From NCBI GenBank assembly GCA_947447835.1, contig CANFLP010000031.1, positions 1-17,061 of the forward strand: DNA of 17,061 nucleotides, in the 5' to 3' direction. Both the position numbers and the translations under genes were made by a program. A model generated the notes under the pieces. The model searched no databases, was not told where the DNA came from, and worked only from the letters and a program-made list of their open reading frames with translations. Each line of letters opens with the position of its first letter. The stretch's first letter is position 1. Origin of the DNA: Bacteroidota bacterium. GTDB taxonomy: Bacteria > Bacteroidota > Bacteroidia > Chitinophagales > Chitinophagaceae. Positions 6,193 through 15,486 of this stretch are shown piece after piece.

Positions 6193-7527
6193 ATGAACAA
6201 GACTTGGTTAATTATACAAAGAGAATATACAACAAGGGTAAAAAATAAACGCTTTATACTTGTGACTTTTTTAATGCCCGTATTAATTATAGGATTTGGT
6301 TTTGGATTTGGCTACCTGTCTGCAACGGGAACAGAGCATCGAAAAATTGCAGTTATTGACCCGAATGGATTCATTAAGAATTCTTTAAAAAATACAAGTC
6401 AAATTGAATTCAGTTTCCCATCACAGGTAGACACAATAAACTATAATAAAAAAGGGTTTACAGACATTTTAATTATTCCAAAATTTGATGGCGTAAAAAA
6501 GACTGACTATATATTAAGGTCTAAAAAGTCAATGGGACTTATGTTACAAAATAGTATTACCGATAAAATCAATGGCGCTATTGAAGACAAAATGTTACAG
6601 GAATCTGGCATTCAACAAAGCACTTTGGACTCTATTCATAAAGCGTCTCAGTTTGCAGAACTAAAGGCATATGAGGACAAGGGAAGTTCTACCAAGGAAA
6701 GTAATGCCGGCCTAGCAATGGGTATTGGATACGCGAGTGGATTTTTAATTTATATCACCTTGTTTATATATGGTTCCATGGTAATGCGTGGCGTAATGGA
6801 AGAGAAAACCAATAGAATTGCAGAAGTAATAATTAGTAGTGTAAAGCCATTTGAATTAATGATGGGAAAAATTATTGGCATTGGAGCAGTAGGCTTAACT
6901 CAATTTATTATGTGGATAGTGCTGATTATGACCTTGTCAAGTGTTGCCATGGGAATGTTACCAGCTGATCTTCAACATCAAGTAGCAAGCTTACAACAAA
7001 GCAACGGTCAAATGGGCGCTGGCATGATGCAAGCAAGTGAATCGGCTACTAGAATTTATCAAATGCAGCATACCATTCAAACTGCAAACTGGCCATTAAT
7101 TTTAGGTTGTTTTGCTTTTTACTTTCTAGGAGGGTATTTATTTTATTCTGCATTGTTTGCTGCTGTAGGAAGTGTCGTGAACGAGGATCCACAAGATGCA
7201 CAAAGCTTAATGTTCCCTATTACCATGCCAATTATATTCTCTTATTTAATTACCAATATGGTTACTCAAAATCCAAATACACCATTGGCATTTTGGGCCA
7301 GTATGATTCCATTTAGCTCACCAATGGTAATGATGGCTAGGATAGCTTATGGTGTTCCAAGTGCTGTTACTTATTGGGAACTTGGATTAAGCATGGTCAT
7401 TTTAATTGCAGGCTTCTTATTTACAACTTGGCTAAGTGGTAAAATTTATCGCACAGGTATTATTTTGTATGGTAAAAAAGTAACCTGGAAAGTGATGCTA
7501 AAATGGGTAACTACAAAGCAATTCTAA
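6193..7527 (+). CDS. ABC transporter permease, NatB/YhaP type (ABC-2 family)
   Basis: A 444-aa inner-membrane permease partnering the ATPase upstream. A short N-terminal cytoplasmic segment (QREYTTRVKNKRF) leads to TM1 (about 22-44). A large soluble extracytoplasmic domain follows (about 46-170), then a cluster of TM segments at about 173-198, 228-253, 300-328, 340-358 and 394-416. Family hallmarks are the coupling-helix sequence MEEKTNRIAEVIISSVKP (202-219) and NEDPQDAQSLMFPITMP (330-346). A loop at about 256-298 is unusually rich in Gln and Met. Substrate is unknown; relatives export Na+ or hydrophobic compounds. The stop codon lies only 3 bp from the end of the convergent sprA, with no terminator hairpin between them, so antisense read-through is likely. 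Confidence 0.93.
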   Translation: MNKTWLIIQREYTTRVKNKRFILVTFLMPVLIIGFGFGFGYLSATGTEHRKIAVIDPNGFIKNSLKNTSQIEFSFPSQVDTINYNKKGFTDILIIPKFDGVKKTDYILRSKKSMGLMLQNSITDKINGAIEDKMLQESGIQQSTLDSIHKASQFAELKAYEDKGSSTKESNAGLAMGIGYASGFLIYITLFIYGSMVMRGVMEEKTNRIAEVIISSVKPFELMMGKIIGIGAVGLTQFIMWIVLIMTLSSVAMGMLPADLQHQVASLQQSNGQMGAGMMQASESATRIYQMQHTIQTANWPLILGCFAFYFLGGYLFYSALFAAVGSVVNEDPQDAQSLMFPITMPIIFSYLITNMVTQNPNTPLAFWASMIPFSSPMVMMARIAYGVPSAVTYWELGLSMVILIAGFLFTTWLSGKIYRTGIILYGKKVTWKVMLKWVTTKQF

Positions 7528-7547
7528 AAACTATAATGCAATTCTAA
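7518..7547 (+). repeat. 10-bp direct repeat across the convergent gene ends
   Basis: GCAATTCTAA occurs at 7518-7527, forming the end of the permease gene including its stop, and at 7538-7547, inside the last codons of sprA on the other strand. The copies are 20 bp apart. It may be chance; no mobile-element structure accompanies it. Confidence 0.4.
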
Positions 7548-10500
7548 CATTCACCCCTGCCCTTGTATTTACAATTGGGGGAGATGAAGATATGTATGGT
7601 GTAGCCCTTCTTTGATCAAAGAAGAATTTCAGATTAATCTTACTATTTAATACATAGTCTATTGAAGGCTGTAATGTAATTTCTTTTTGACCACCAGTAC
7701 CGTATGCATTGGTTTGATCTAATCTGCTATTACTATTGTACACGTCACGCATGGACATATCAAAACGGAATGTTAGGTCGTTGTTTAATTTGTTGTTATT
7801 TAAACCAGGAATATTAAAAGGAAGTTTTAATCCTTTTTTACGCCAGCTTGTACCAATCACCCACTCCTTACTATTGTTTTCACTTAATTGATAATCCACT
7901 AAGCTTAATGAAAGCATCCTGCTCTTTTTATATTCAAAACGCAAAGACCATTGATTCACTGTAGTAACATTAATACCAATTAATGGTTCCATTCGCTCAC
8001 TAATAGTAACGTTAGGCACCAAGAAATAAGGGACAAAATTGCCATTAAGCATAAAGCCTGCAGTGTGGTATTTGTTGATTGGGTCCATGGTAAAATCCAG
8101 TGAACTTGTAAAGCTATTCATGGCCAAGCTACTGTTATATCCATTGGTCAAAGTAATATTTGTGAAATACTCTTTCAATGCCGGAATTTTAGAAAGACCA
8201 CTATACATAATAGTCCAGTTTGGTTTTGGCAACATACCAGAGAATGGATTAGAACGAATAGAATTATTGTTTTCGTTTAACAAATTAACCTTCTTAGGAT
8301 CTTGCCCAGTGTATGCAGCAATAAAGGCTGGAATTAATACATCCTGCGCATATCTTCCATAACCTAAGGCATAGCCAGTAGAGTCCACATTATTCCCACC
8401 TAAGCGTTTAGAAATAATAGAACGATAATTTTGGAAGGCTTTGAACTGCAATGAAATCACATTAGGATCATGATTATCAAAGAAAGTATTTAAAGCCATA
8501 TAACTGATATTAAATCCACCAGCTGATAAAGGATTGGCGTGTGTTTTAATTCCATTTAATGCATAGCTCGTATCCTTAAATAATTCAGAATATTCTTTAG
8601 AGAAAGTTTTATTTACGTGCACATCTATTATGAACGACTTAATAGGTTCCAATAAAACACGAGCAGTTAATTTCTGATCAAAGGTTTGTCTAAACACCAT
8701 ATTAAATGCAGGATCCCTAGTTAGATTTCCTTTTTTCTCTTGCGTATTTAACCAAGCCGTATCGGGTTGACGACCAAACATGTAATCGATATTAGGCGAT
8801 AAGCCGGTAAACGTTTTGTCTAAGAATTGAACACCTGACATAAAACCAGGAAGTCTGCTATTAAAGTTTTCAGCATAATCTACATTAGCTGTTTGCAACA
8901 TAGTCAAGAATCTTGTTACAGATTTAATAGACTCAGGCACATTAATAGGTTGATTTGCTTTAAGTACTCTTTGCGCAATACGTTCCTGACGTTTAGCTTC
9001 TTTCCACACCTTATAAGCACTATCTCTTGCCTTACCCACTTTACCAGCTAAAGCTTCAGTTTTTGTCATTAATATTTTAGCCGACAGAGGATTGGTCATT
9101 ACTTGTTTCCCACTATTGTATCCATTGGTGATAGCTGCATTAATATATTTGGATTTTTTATACAAAGCAGCAAAATTAAACTGCGCAGTAATTTGTTGTG
9201 ACAAAGTATTCTCAATGGTATTACCCAAGTTTTGTGCTAACCTACTTGCCCCAATCCAATTGTAATTCGTTGAAAAATTATAACTAGACATAATCCAATT
9301 GGTAATTGGCAATTTACTAGTTGGCAGGTCATAACGCATAGTTACTCTTTGGTTGTACAATGTATTACGTCCCCCTCCAAAAAGCATTCTGTTGATAGAG
9401 TCTCTTTTAGCTTGCGTATTTATAGGGCCATCTGGTTCATCAATCCTAGAATTCATGGTCGCGTTAAAATCCATATTCAATGATCTTGTCAAAGGCCAAC
9501 GCATATTAAACAACCTCACCATGGTAAAATACTTGTTATACGTGGTTTCTACCTTATCGGTGGTGCCATCGTATGAACTTACCACCCTTGGCGTAAACTC
9601 TCCATACTGTCTATCCAATGAGGTTCTAAAACTTATTAAACTAGGACTTGGATTAAAATTAATATCCTTAACCCAGCCTAACCAAGGAGAAGCATTTTTT
9701 AATGCTTTCTTAAATGGCTCGATAGATTTTGCATTATGATTATAAGTATACCCAATTGCTCCTCTTTGTTTTACCATTTTATTCTCTTCAATCAAAGGAC
9801 TTGTTTGAATTAATTGAGAATATGAATAACTGAAATCTAAATTACTTATACTTAATAAGGTTGGCTTTTTACCAGGAAGGAATCTGACATTGGTAAAGTT
9901 TAAAGTCTTTATTGTGGTTTGATCGGCAGATGCATTACGCACAGAATCTTTTTTCGGCCCTGTTAATGCATTCATCTTGTCTTGATACAAAATATCTTTA
10001 TCAAAAGGATCATACAAAGGCGTTTCAATAGACTTATTAATACTAGCAAATACTGGTAAAGAAAGTCGCGTTTGTTTAGGTAATAATTTACCCGCATCAA
10101 TATTAGTAGCGATGTCTAATTGTGTAAGTCCTGTCTTAGCTCTTTGATTCATGTTTTGTTCAATGGTGCCAAAGCCAGCTGTTCTATTATTTACCGATAC
10201 CGCAAGCGTACCTAAGTCGGCCATGACTAAATCCATTCTGCCTATCGCCGCCCATGAACCACGTTCATCTAAATCAGATAATCTTAATTCATTCACCCAT
10301 ACCTCCGCATCCATTTGTTGTTGATTGGAAGTGTTTTCAAATGCAATCATAATACCTCTTATCTCGCCCAAGTTTGGATTACCCATTACTGAGTATCGTT
10401 GATTAGTAGTAGCTTGATTTTGTGAAAACTTAGATGTATATGAATAGTGCTGTTTATCTCTTTCCAATTTTAAATTCACTAAATCAATCAAACTCAGGTT

Positions 10501-13500
10501 CAATTCGTTTTGTAATGGCCAAACCAAATTTGCTTCGGCACTCGAATAAATTTTTTGTGGCGTAGTAGTTAATGGAACACGAATTTCATAATAGTTATTT
10601 TGAAAATCCTGACCCATTCTAATAACTGCGGTAATTACCCCATTTTCGGTTTGTGCAAGATTGTTTTTATTCTCAGCATGCATAAACAAAGACAACTTAC
10701 CGTACTTGCGAATATCTACATTCATGGTTTTGAACACACCTCTTGCCGATTTGCCTTTTTCTAAATTATGAATCTGCACACTTAAGGCCTGCTCATTTTG
10801 TAATAAGTTCACACCGTTATTACTTAACAATTGCACACGTTCAATGCCGGGAGGAATTACATAGTTTACTGGAGTTCTACTTCCATTCTCTTCAATGCTA
10901 ACTGCTAATGTGTTTACAGTAGAATTGCTAGTAGAAGCTAATGGTGTATAGTTACCCGTGCTATCCACCTCGTACATGTATTGTCTCCATTGGTTTCGCA
11001 CTAAACTAAATTTAGCAAAACGCAGTGTAACGGAATCTTCAAATCCAGTTAAATACATTCTTAAAAAACGAATCGATTTAAAATCTTTAATACCTCCCAC
11101 CGAATCGGAATAAGATTTTACAGGCACTCTAAATAAATACCAATTTTCAATACTTTTAGTTCCATCCGCTAATGTTACGTTTACTGTTTTAGCATCCGTT
11201 ACATATTTAGTAGCGCCTACGCCCATTCCATTTTTCTGTAAAGGAATCTCATATTCAAAATAGGCTTCTGTTTCATTTAAAGTATTATCTCTGTTTAAGT
11301 CCTCATTGTCTGGCAACATAGTAGACGCACTACTAAACTGACTAGACCCAGCAACAGCAGAGTTGCCTTGTGGGTTATTATAATACTTGTATCTACTTAA
11401 AATACCAGCGTCAGCTGTGTATTGATTGTCTCTATACCAAACATAGTTATCGGCAGAAGGATCTTTTGAAAATTGTTGCGCTACTACCGGATTGCTAATT
11501 TGACTTATTACATCGGCACGTTTAACTCTTTCTTCCTCGTCATTCATCCCATCCAAACCAACGTCCTGAAATTTTCTGTCTTCTGAATTATTACTAAATG
11601 CATTCGTTACCTGAATTGGATTCACAGGAACCTTACCCCATACTGAACTATCGATTTGTGCAGGGATAGTTGGTGTAGGCATACCGTTCTCATAAAAGCG
11701 ACGACCGTCTCTTAAAATGTCCTCACTAACATTACCAAGATTCAACACCAGTTTACCTTTAGTGGCAGGTGATTTAATAAACGGATCTTGTACCCAAAAT
11801 TCTACGTATTCAATAATGCTGGTTTCAAAATCGGTTTGATCTAAGGCACGCATAATACCACCCCACTTGTCTGTAGGATTTTTATGTTTACCAGTTCCGT
11901 CTAAGTCTTTGTAATTATAGTTGTACGGCCCTCTGTCTTTTGGATAATAGGTTAAGTCAAAGGTGGGCAATTGCACATCCGTAATATTGGTAGTCTTATT
12001 AGGGAACAATTCATTTGTAAATACCTGTCTAACTCTTGGATCACTGATTATAGCAGCGTTTCCACTCATTGGATTATTTGGACTATTACGATCCTGCAAG
12101 GTGGGCTCAATAGTATACCAAGCTAATCTTGCACGGTTTTTATTATAATCTAAATTATCAGACAAAGCACCCTCTCTAAATCTATCCATTGGCGTTGACG
12201 CTAATGACCACGCAGTAAATGGAAAACGTAAATCAATATCGGTACGTGTTGCTTCAAAATCATCTAAATAAACAACACCACTTCCACCCTTGCCAATTTG
12301 TTGCGCATGTCCTGGTGTTAAAAATGCAGCTTCTCCGTTTGCAGTAATGTAAGACTTAGCTTTTGTTTTATAAAAAGGCAAACGATTCAATAATCTTGTA
12401 ACACTTGGCAATTCTGATTTATAATTAAAATCAAAACCATACATGGCATTCTTAATTGGATCAGAACCAAAATTTGTTTTTGTAAAGAATGGACGCTCAC
12501 TTAGTCTTTCGGTAGAAAATCCAAAATTGAAATTCTTACTGGCCATATAATCCAAACGTAAAGCTCTAAAGCCTCTTTCCTGAAAACCGAATCCTAAATT
12601 ATTTTCAAAAGAAACATTTACTGGAATATTGGAACCTAAAATACCTGGATTAATAATACGCACTGTACCCGAACCATAGTCCACTATATAATCAATACCT
12701 TCTTTTAATATTTGTCCACCTGCTCTAACACTTACCGAACCTGGAGGTACGTTAAAAGCATTCAAACTAATTTCAGCACCACCGCTACTTCCTTTTACCT
12801 GGCCTTCCATAACAAAGCGATCTAAGTTGGTATAGGTTTGTGCTTCGGATTTAATATTACGATAAAGTTGAGGAAAAACATATTTACTAGTAACACTGCT
12901 ATCCAACCCTTTGAATGCAATGTTTTTTAAATCATCTCCAAAAGGCTCTAGTAATGGAAATACAATCCTTCCCATTTTAGATAATACGGTATACCCTTCC
13001 ACATAGTCAAACATACCATCGGGTTGCGGATCGTTATGGTTATTTAAACGGTCTAATTGTAAAATTTTTATCAATGATTGACCATCTACTGCAGCATTGG
13101 TAACAGGTAAATATCTTTTTAATCCAGCACTAGGCGCATCATATAAAACGTTCAATTGAAAGTCTTGTTGCTGGATAGATCCAAATAAATCCAAAGAGTA
13201 CACGTTTTTCATCATCAAATCCCAAATAGGCAAGTCAGTTCTTTGTGTAGTTGCTTTTAACAATTTCAAGAACATGATTTGTTGCACACCATTGTTTGGA
13301 TTTAATGCAATATTGTCCGAGAATTCACCCACTTGAAAAACTTTGCCGTTATAAGTGTACTGGAAAGCAACGCCCAATACTTCGTCGGCTTGTAGAGGTA
13401 TATTTAAAGAAAGAAAACCAATTTGTGGATTGAAGAAATATTCGTTCTCTGTTAATTTTCTGGCAAATGTGCGTTCATAGTCTTCAGAAGACCTCATTCC

Positions 13501-14799
13501 TTCAGAAGATAGAATAGATGAAATGCCCGATGGATTTCTTGCACTTGGATTACTCGTTAAAGTGGAGTACATATTATTCGCACTATTATCAGAATAAGGA
13601 TTCGCAGATCCCTGCCATCTATTATTATGTGGATGCGGCTCCCCTAAATCAGCTAAGCCCACCACATCTCTAGCATTGGTAGTTTGGCCATTCCTATTCG
13701 TCACCCAAACCTCAATACGTTTAACTTGTACCTGAGAGTTAATCAAAGGCAGAGACGACATTGCTTTGTTATAATTTCCTCTAAAATATTGTGATAATAA
13801 AAAGTGTCTGTTTTCCTCGTAATCATCCAAACGCTTCTGAAACTTTTGAGTAGAAGCCCCACCCTGCAAATTCATGGATTGTCTTTGAGACTTTTGATTC
13901 GCAATCGCAGCTGTCACAAATAATCTTCCAAACTGCAACTGTGTTTTAATACCAAATAAATTTTGTGTACTAGGAATTAAAGCACTTCTTGAAACATAAT
14001 TGATGTTACCAGCCTCAATGCTTTTTATAACCTCATCTTTTTTACCCTTATAATTTAATTTGATTTGATTGTCAAACCCTAAATTAGATAAGGTATTAAA
14101 ATTAACTGGGAATTTAAGTTTGTCACCAATGCTTGCATTCATGCTAAAATTAGTGCTCGCATCAAAATCAAAACCACCATTGGAACGCGCACGCTCTGGT
14201 AAGGTAGGATTCATTACAGTCTGACCCTGATAACCTGCCTTGATATTAATTTCACCAACAGGTTTGAAATCTAATTTTAAATCAGATCCTGTTTTACCAA
14301 ACAACCTGTCAAAATAACTATCGTACACTTTTACCTTAGGGCGACCCATCTTACGATTCAACACGCCCAATGAATTAGCACGTTGTGAGAAATACGCTTT
14401 TTCGTCTTTATCAGATTTTAATTTCCAAAAATCATCAAAGCTTAAAGTGGCGGGAACTTTAACCAACCTGCCATTAATAAACTCTCTAATAAAATACTGC
14501 TTAGTAATTGGATCATACTCCACATTTCTTTTTACTAAACTTGAATCTCTTAAATCAAATGGATTGTTACTTGGTTGTGATAAAAAATCACCACGTTTAT
14601 CTTTAATTGCATAATGCACTGAATCTCTACCATTTATTTTTTTAGCAGTATCAGCGGTCTTTTTTCCTGCTGTATCTTTAACAGCCAGTTTCAAGTTATT
14701 ATTTACCTGCGCACTTATAACCCCTTGTGTAAGGAGTAATAAAAGCGTGTAAATAAATGCTTGATGTTTTTTCAATGAAGTAGGATTGGTAATTAACAA
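7531..14799 (-). CDS. sprA: Type IX secretion outer-membrane translocon SprA (Sov)
   Basis: SprA forms the giant outer-membrane beta-barrel through which type IX secretion substrates leave the cell. The frame encodes 2,422 aa, close to the roughly 2,400 aa usual for the family, and it is intact. A signal peptide (LKKHQAFIYTLLLLL..., cut near VISA-Q) is followed by a periplasmic N-terminal region. Long stretches of alternating beta-strand residues follow to the aromatic-rich end NTRAGVNVRIAL. Family-like landmarks are QPDGMFDYVEG, VVYLDDFEATRTDIDL (about 835-850), DVGLDGMNDEEE and an EF-hand-like loop DLNRDNTLNETE (1167-1178). A Lys/Arg/Ala-rich helical segment interrupts the barrel at 1911-1950. 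I read no cysteine in the whole protein. No ATG is available near the start: TTG at 14799 overlaps the ruvA stop by 7 nt, and TTG at 14775 would give a compact signal peptide beginning MKKHQ. An in-frame stop just upstream excludes an earlier start. It is cotranscribed with ruvA. Confidence 0.96.
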   Translation of the reverse strand: MLITNPTSLKKHQAFIYTLLLLLTQGVISAQVNNNLKLAVKDTAGKKTADTAKKINGRDSVHYAIKDKRGDFLSQPSNNPFDLRDSSLVKRNVEYDPITKQYFIREFINGRLVKVPATLSFDDFWKLKSDKDEKAYFSQRANSLGVLNRKMGRPKVKVYDSYFDRLFGKTGSDLKLDFKPVGEINIKAGYQGQTVMNPTLPERARSNGGFDFDASTNFSMNASIGDKLKFPVNFNTLSNLGFDNQIKLNYKGKKDEVIKSIEAGNINYVSRSALIPSTQNLFGIKTQLQFGRLFVTAAIANQKSQRQSMNLQGGASTQKFQKRLDDYEENRHFLLSQYFRGNYNKAMSSLPLINSQVQVKRIEVWVTNRNGQTTNARDVVGLADLGEPHPHNNRWQGSANPYSDNSANNMYSTLTSNPSARNPSGISSILSSEGMRSSEDYERTFARKLTENEYFFNPQIGFLSLNIPLQADEVLGVAFQYTYNGKVFQVGEFSDNIALNPNNGVQQIMFLKLLKATTQRTDLPIWDLMMKNVYSLDLFGSIQQQDFQLNVLYDAPSAGLKRYLPVTNAAVDGQSLIKILQLDRLNNHNDPQPDGMFDYVEGYTVLSKMGRIVFPLLEPFGDDLKNIAFKGLDSSVTSKYVFPQLYRNIKSEAQTYTNLDRFVMEGQVKGSSGGAEISLNAFNVPPGSVSVRAGGQILKEGIDYIVDYGSGTVRIINPGILGSNIPVNVSFENNLGFGFQERGFRALRLDYMASKNFNFGFSTERLSERPFFTKTNFGSDPIKNAMYGFDFNYKSELPSVTRLLNRLPFYKTKAKSYITANGEAAFLTPGHAQQIGKGGSGVVYLDDFEATRTDIDLRFPFTAWSLASTPMDRFREGALSDNLDYNKNRARLAWYTIEPTLQDRNSPNNPMSGNAAIISDPRVRQVFTNELFPNKTTNITDVQLPTFDLTYYPKDRGPYNYNYKDLDGTGKHKNPTDKWGGIMRALDQTDFETSIIEYVEFWVQDPFIKSPATKGKLVLNLGNVSEDILRDGRRFYENGMPTPTIPAQIDSSVWGKVPVNPIQVTNAFSNNSEDRKFQDVGLDGMNDEEERVKRADVISQISNPVVAQQFSKDPSADNYVWYRDNQYTADAGILSRYKYYNNPQGNSAVAGSSQFSSASTMLPDNEDLNRDNTLNETEAYFEYEIPLQKNGMGVGATKYVTDAKTVNVTLADGTKSIENWYLFRVPVKSYSDSVGGIKDFKSIRFLRMYLTGFEDSVTLRFAKFSLVRNQWRQYMYEVDSTGNYTPLASTSNSTVNTLAVSIEENGSRTPVNYVIPPGIERVQLLSNNGVNLLQNEQALSVQIHNLEKGKSARGVFKTMNVDIRKYGKLSLFMHAENKNNLAQTENGVITAVIRMGQDFQNNYYEIRVPLTTTPQKIYSSAEANLVWPLQNELNLSLIDLVNLKLERDKQHYSYTSKFSQNQATTNQRYSVMGNPNLGEIRGIMIAFENTSNQQQMDAEVWVNELRLSDLDERGSWAAIGRMDLVMADLGTLAVSVNNRTAGFGTIEQNMNQRAKTGLTQLDIATNIDAGKLLPKQTRLSLPVFASINKSIETPLYDPFDKDILYQDKMNALTGPKKDSVRNASADQTTIKTLNFTNVRFLPGKKPTLLSISNLDFSYSYSQLIQTSPLIEENKMVKQRGAIGYTYNHNAKSIEPFKKALKNASPWLGWVKDINFNPSPSLISFRTSLDRQYGEFTPRVVSSYDGTTDKVETTYNKYFTMVRLFNMRWPLTRSLNMDFNATMNSRIDEPDGPINTQAKRDSINRMLFGGGRNTLYNQRVTMRYDLPTSKLPITNWIMSSYNFSTNYNWIGASRLAQNLGNTIENTLSQQITAQFNFAALYKKSKYINAAITNGYNSGKQVMTNPLSAKILMTKTEALAGKVGKARDSAYKVWKEAKRQERIAQRVLKANQPINVPESIKSVTRFLTMLQTANVDYAENFNSRLPGFMSGVQFLDKTFTGLSPNIDYMFGRQPDTAWLNTQEKKGNLTRDPAFNMVFRQTFDQKLTARVLLEPIKSFIIDVHVNKTFSKEYSELFKDTSYALNGIKTHANPLSAGGFNISYMALNTFFDNHDPNVISLQFKAFQNYRSIISKRLGGNNVDSTGYALGYGRYAQDVLIPAFIAAYTGQDPKKVNLLNENNNSIRSNPFSGMLPKPNWTIMYSGLSKIPALKEYFTNITLTNGYNSSLAMNSFTSSLDFTMDPINKYHTAGFMLNGNFVPYFLVPNVTISERMEPLIGINVTTVNQWSLRFEYKKSRMLSLSLVDYQLSENNSKEWVIGTSWRKKGLKLPFNIPGLNNNKLNNDLTFRFDMSMRDVYNSNSRLDQTNAYGTGGQKEITLQPSIDYVLNSKINLKFFFDQRRATPYISSSPPIVNTRAGVNVRIAL

Positions 14800-15386
14800 T
14801 TCTTAAGTGCCGTTTTAATAAGCGCTTCCAAACTTAAATCAGCACCATCAGATTTAATTGTTTTATCAACTGCTTTTTCAGCTATAGCTTTTTGAATACC
14901 TAAAGCAATTAATGCCTGTATTGCATCCTGATGAGGATTCACTTGAGCAACAGCAAATCCACCTAATGGATTATTGTTCATGCTTATTTTAGAAAGCTTA
15001 TCTTTTAGTTCAAGTACTAATCTTTCTGCAGATTTTTTCCCTATCCCTTTAATCGCCTCTAACTGTCTTGCATCACCTTGAACTATTGCACGAATAATTT
15101 CATCTGGCTGCATGCCTGACAACATCATACGTGCAGTGCTAGCTCCTACGCCAGAAACACTAATTAAATGCAGGAATAACTCTTTCTCCTGTAATTCATG
15201 AAAACCAAAAAGTACTTGCGAATTTTCGGTAATATGTAAATAGGTATGAAGCTGTCCAGCATCCTTTTTTGAAATAGATTCATAGGTATGTAAGCTAATA
15301 TTTACTTCATACCCAACACCCCCCACATCCACTAATAGTTTAGCTGGGGTAACTTGCACAAAATTGCCTCTTAAAAATGCGATCAT
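14793..15386 (-). CDS. ruvA: Holliday junction branch-migration protein RuvA
   Basis: RuvA binds four-way DNA junctions and loads the RuvB motor for branch migration in recombination repair. The 197-aa length is normal. Domain I (1-62) is the OB fold (MIAFLRGNFV...GGVGYEVNIS). Domain II has two helix-hairpin-helix motifs, LISVSGVGASTA (74-85) and LEAIKGIGKKSAERL (109-123). A variable linker (about 131-150) leads to the RuvB-binding domain III (151-197, DAIQALIALG). The acidic-pin region reads TENSQVLFGF (53-62): against E. coli REDAQLLYGF it keeps Glu54 but has Asn55 where E. coli has Asp. The ATG at 15386 is fixed by the OB-fold start. The stop overlaps or nearly abuts the sprA start, so the two genes are probably translationally coupled. 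Confidence 0.97.
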   Translation of the reverse strand: MIAFLRGNFVQVTPAKLLVDVGGVGYEVNISLHTYESISKKDAGQLHTYLHITENSQVLFGFHELQEKELFLHLISVSGVGASTARMMLSGMQPDEIIRAIVQGDARQLEAIKGIGKKSAERLVLELKDKLSKISMNNNPLGGFAVAQVNPHQDAIQALIALGIQKAIAEKAVDKTIKSDGADLSLEALIKTALKNC

Positions 15387-15394
15387 ATAGGCTT

Positions 15395-15402
15395 CAAAAT
15401 TA
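15395..15402 (-). promoter_or_regulatory. Candidate -7 promoter element for ruvA-sprA
   Basis: The minus strand reads TAATTTTG, an exact match to the Bacteroidota -7 consensus TAnnTTTG. It lies 8 bp upstream of the ruvA ATG, which would make the transcript nearly leaderless. No well-spaced -33 TTTG is visible. The same 100-bp spacer must also hold the divergent fabH promoter, for which only the imperfect GATATTTG (15456-15463) was seen. Confidence 0.4.
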
Positions 15403-15486
15403 ACGCATAAGACACGAAAAATGGCCTTTTGGGGCTATTCTTAGCTAAAAAATAAGATATTTGTAAGCCAAAATAATAAAGAGCCC

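Noticed and set aside
7107..7316. A 69-codon open frame inside the permease gene on the same strand
   Set aside because: It is out of frame with the permease, Cys-rich by chance, and has no recognisable feature.
8039..9739. Plus-strand open frames opposite sprA
   Set aside because: They run antisense to a clearly coding, full-length SprA frame and show no protein-family signal.
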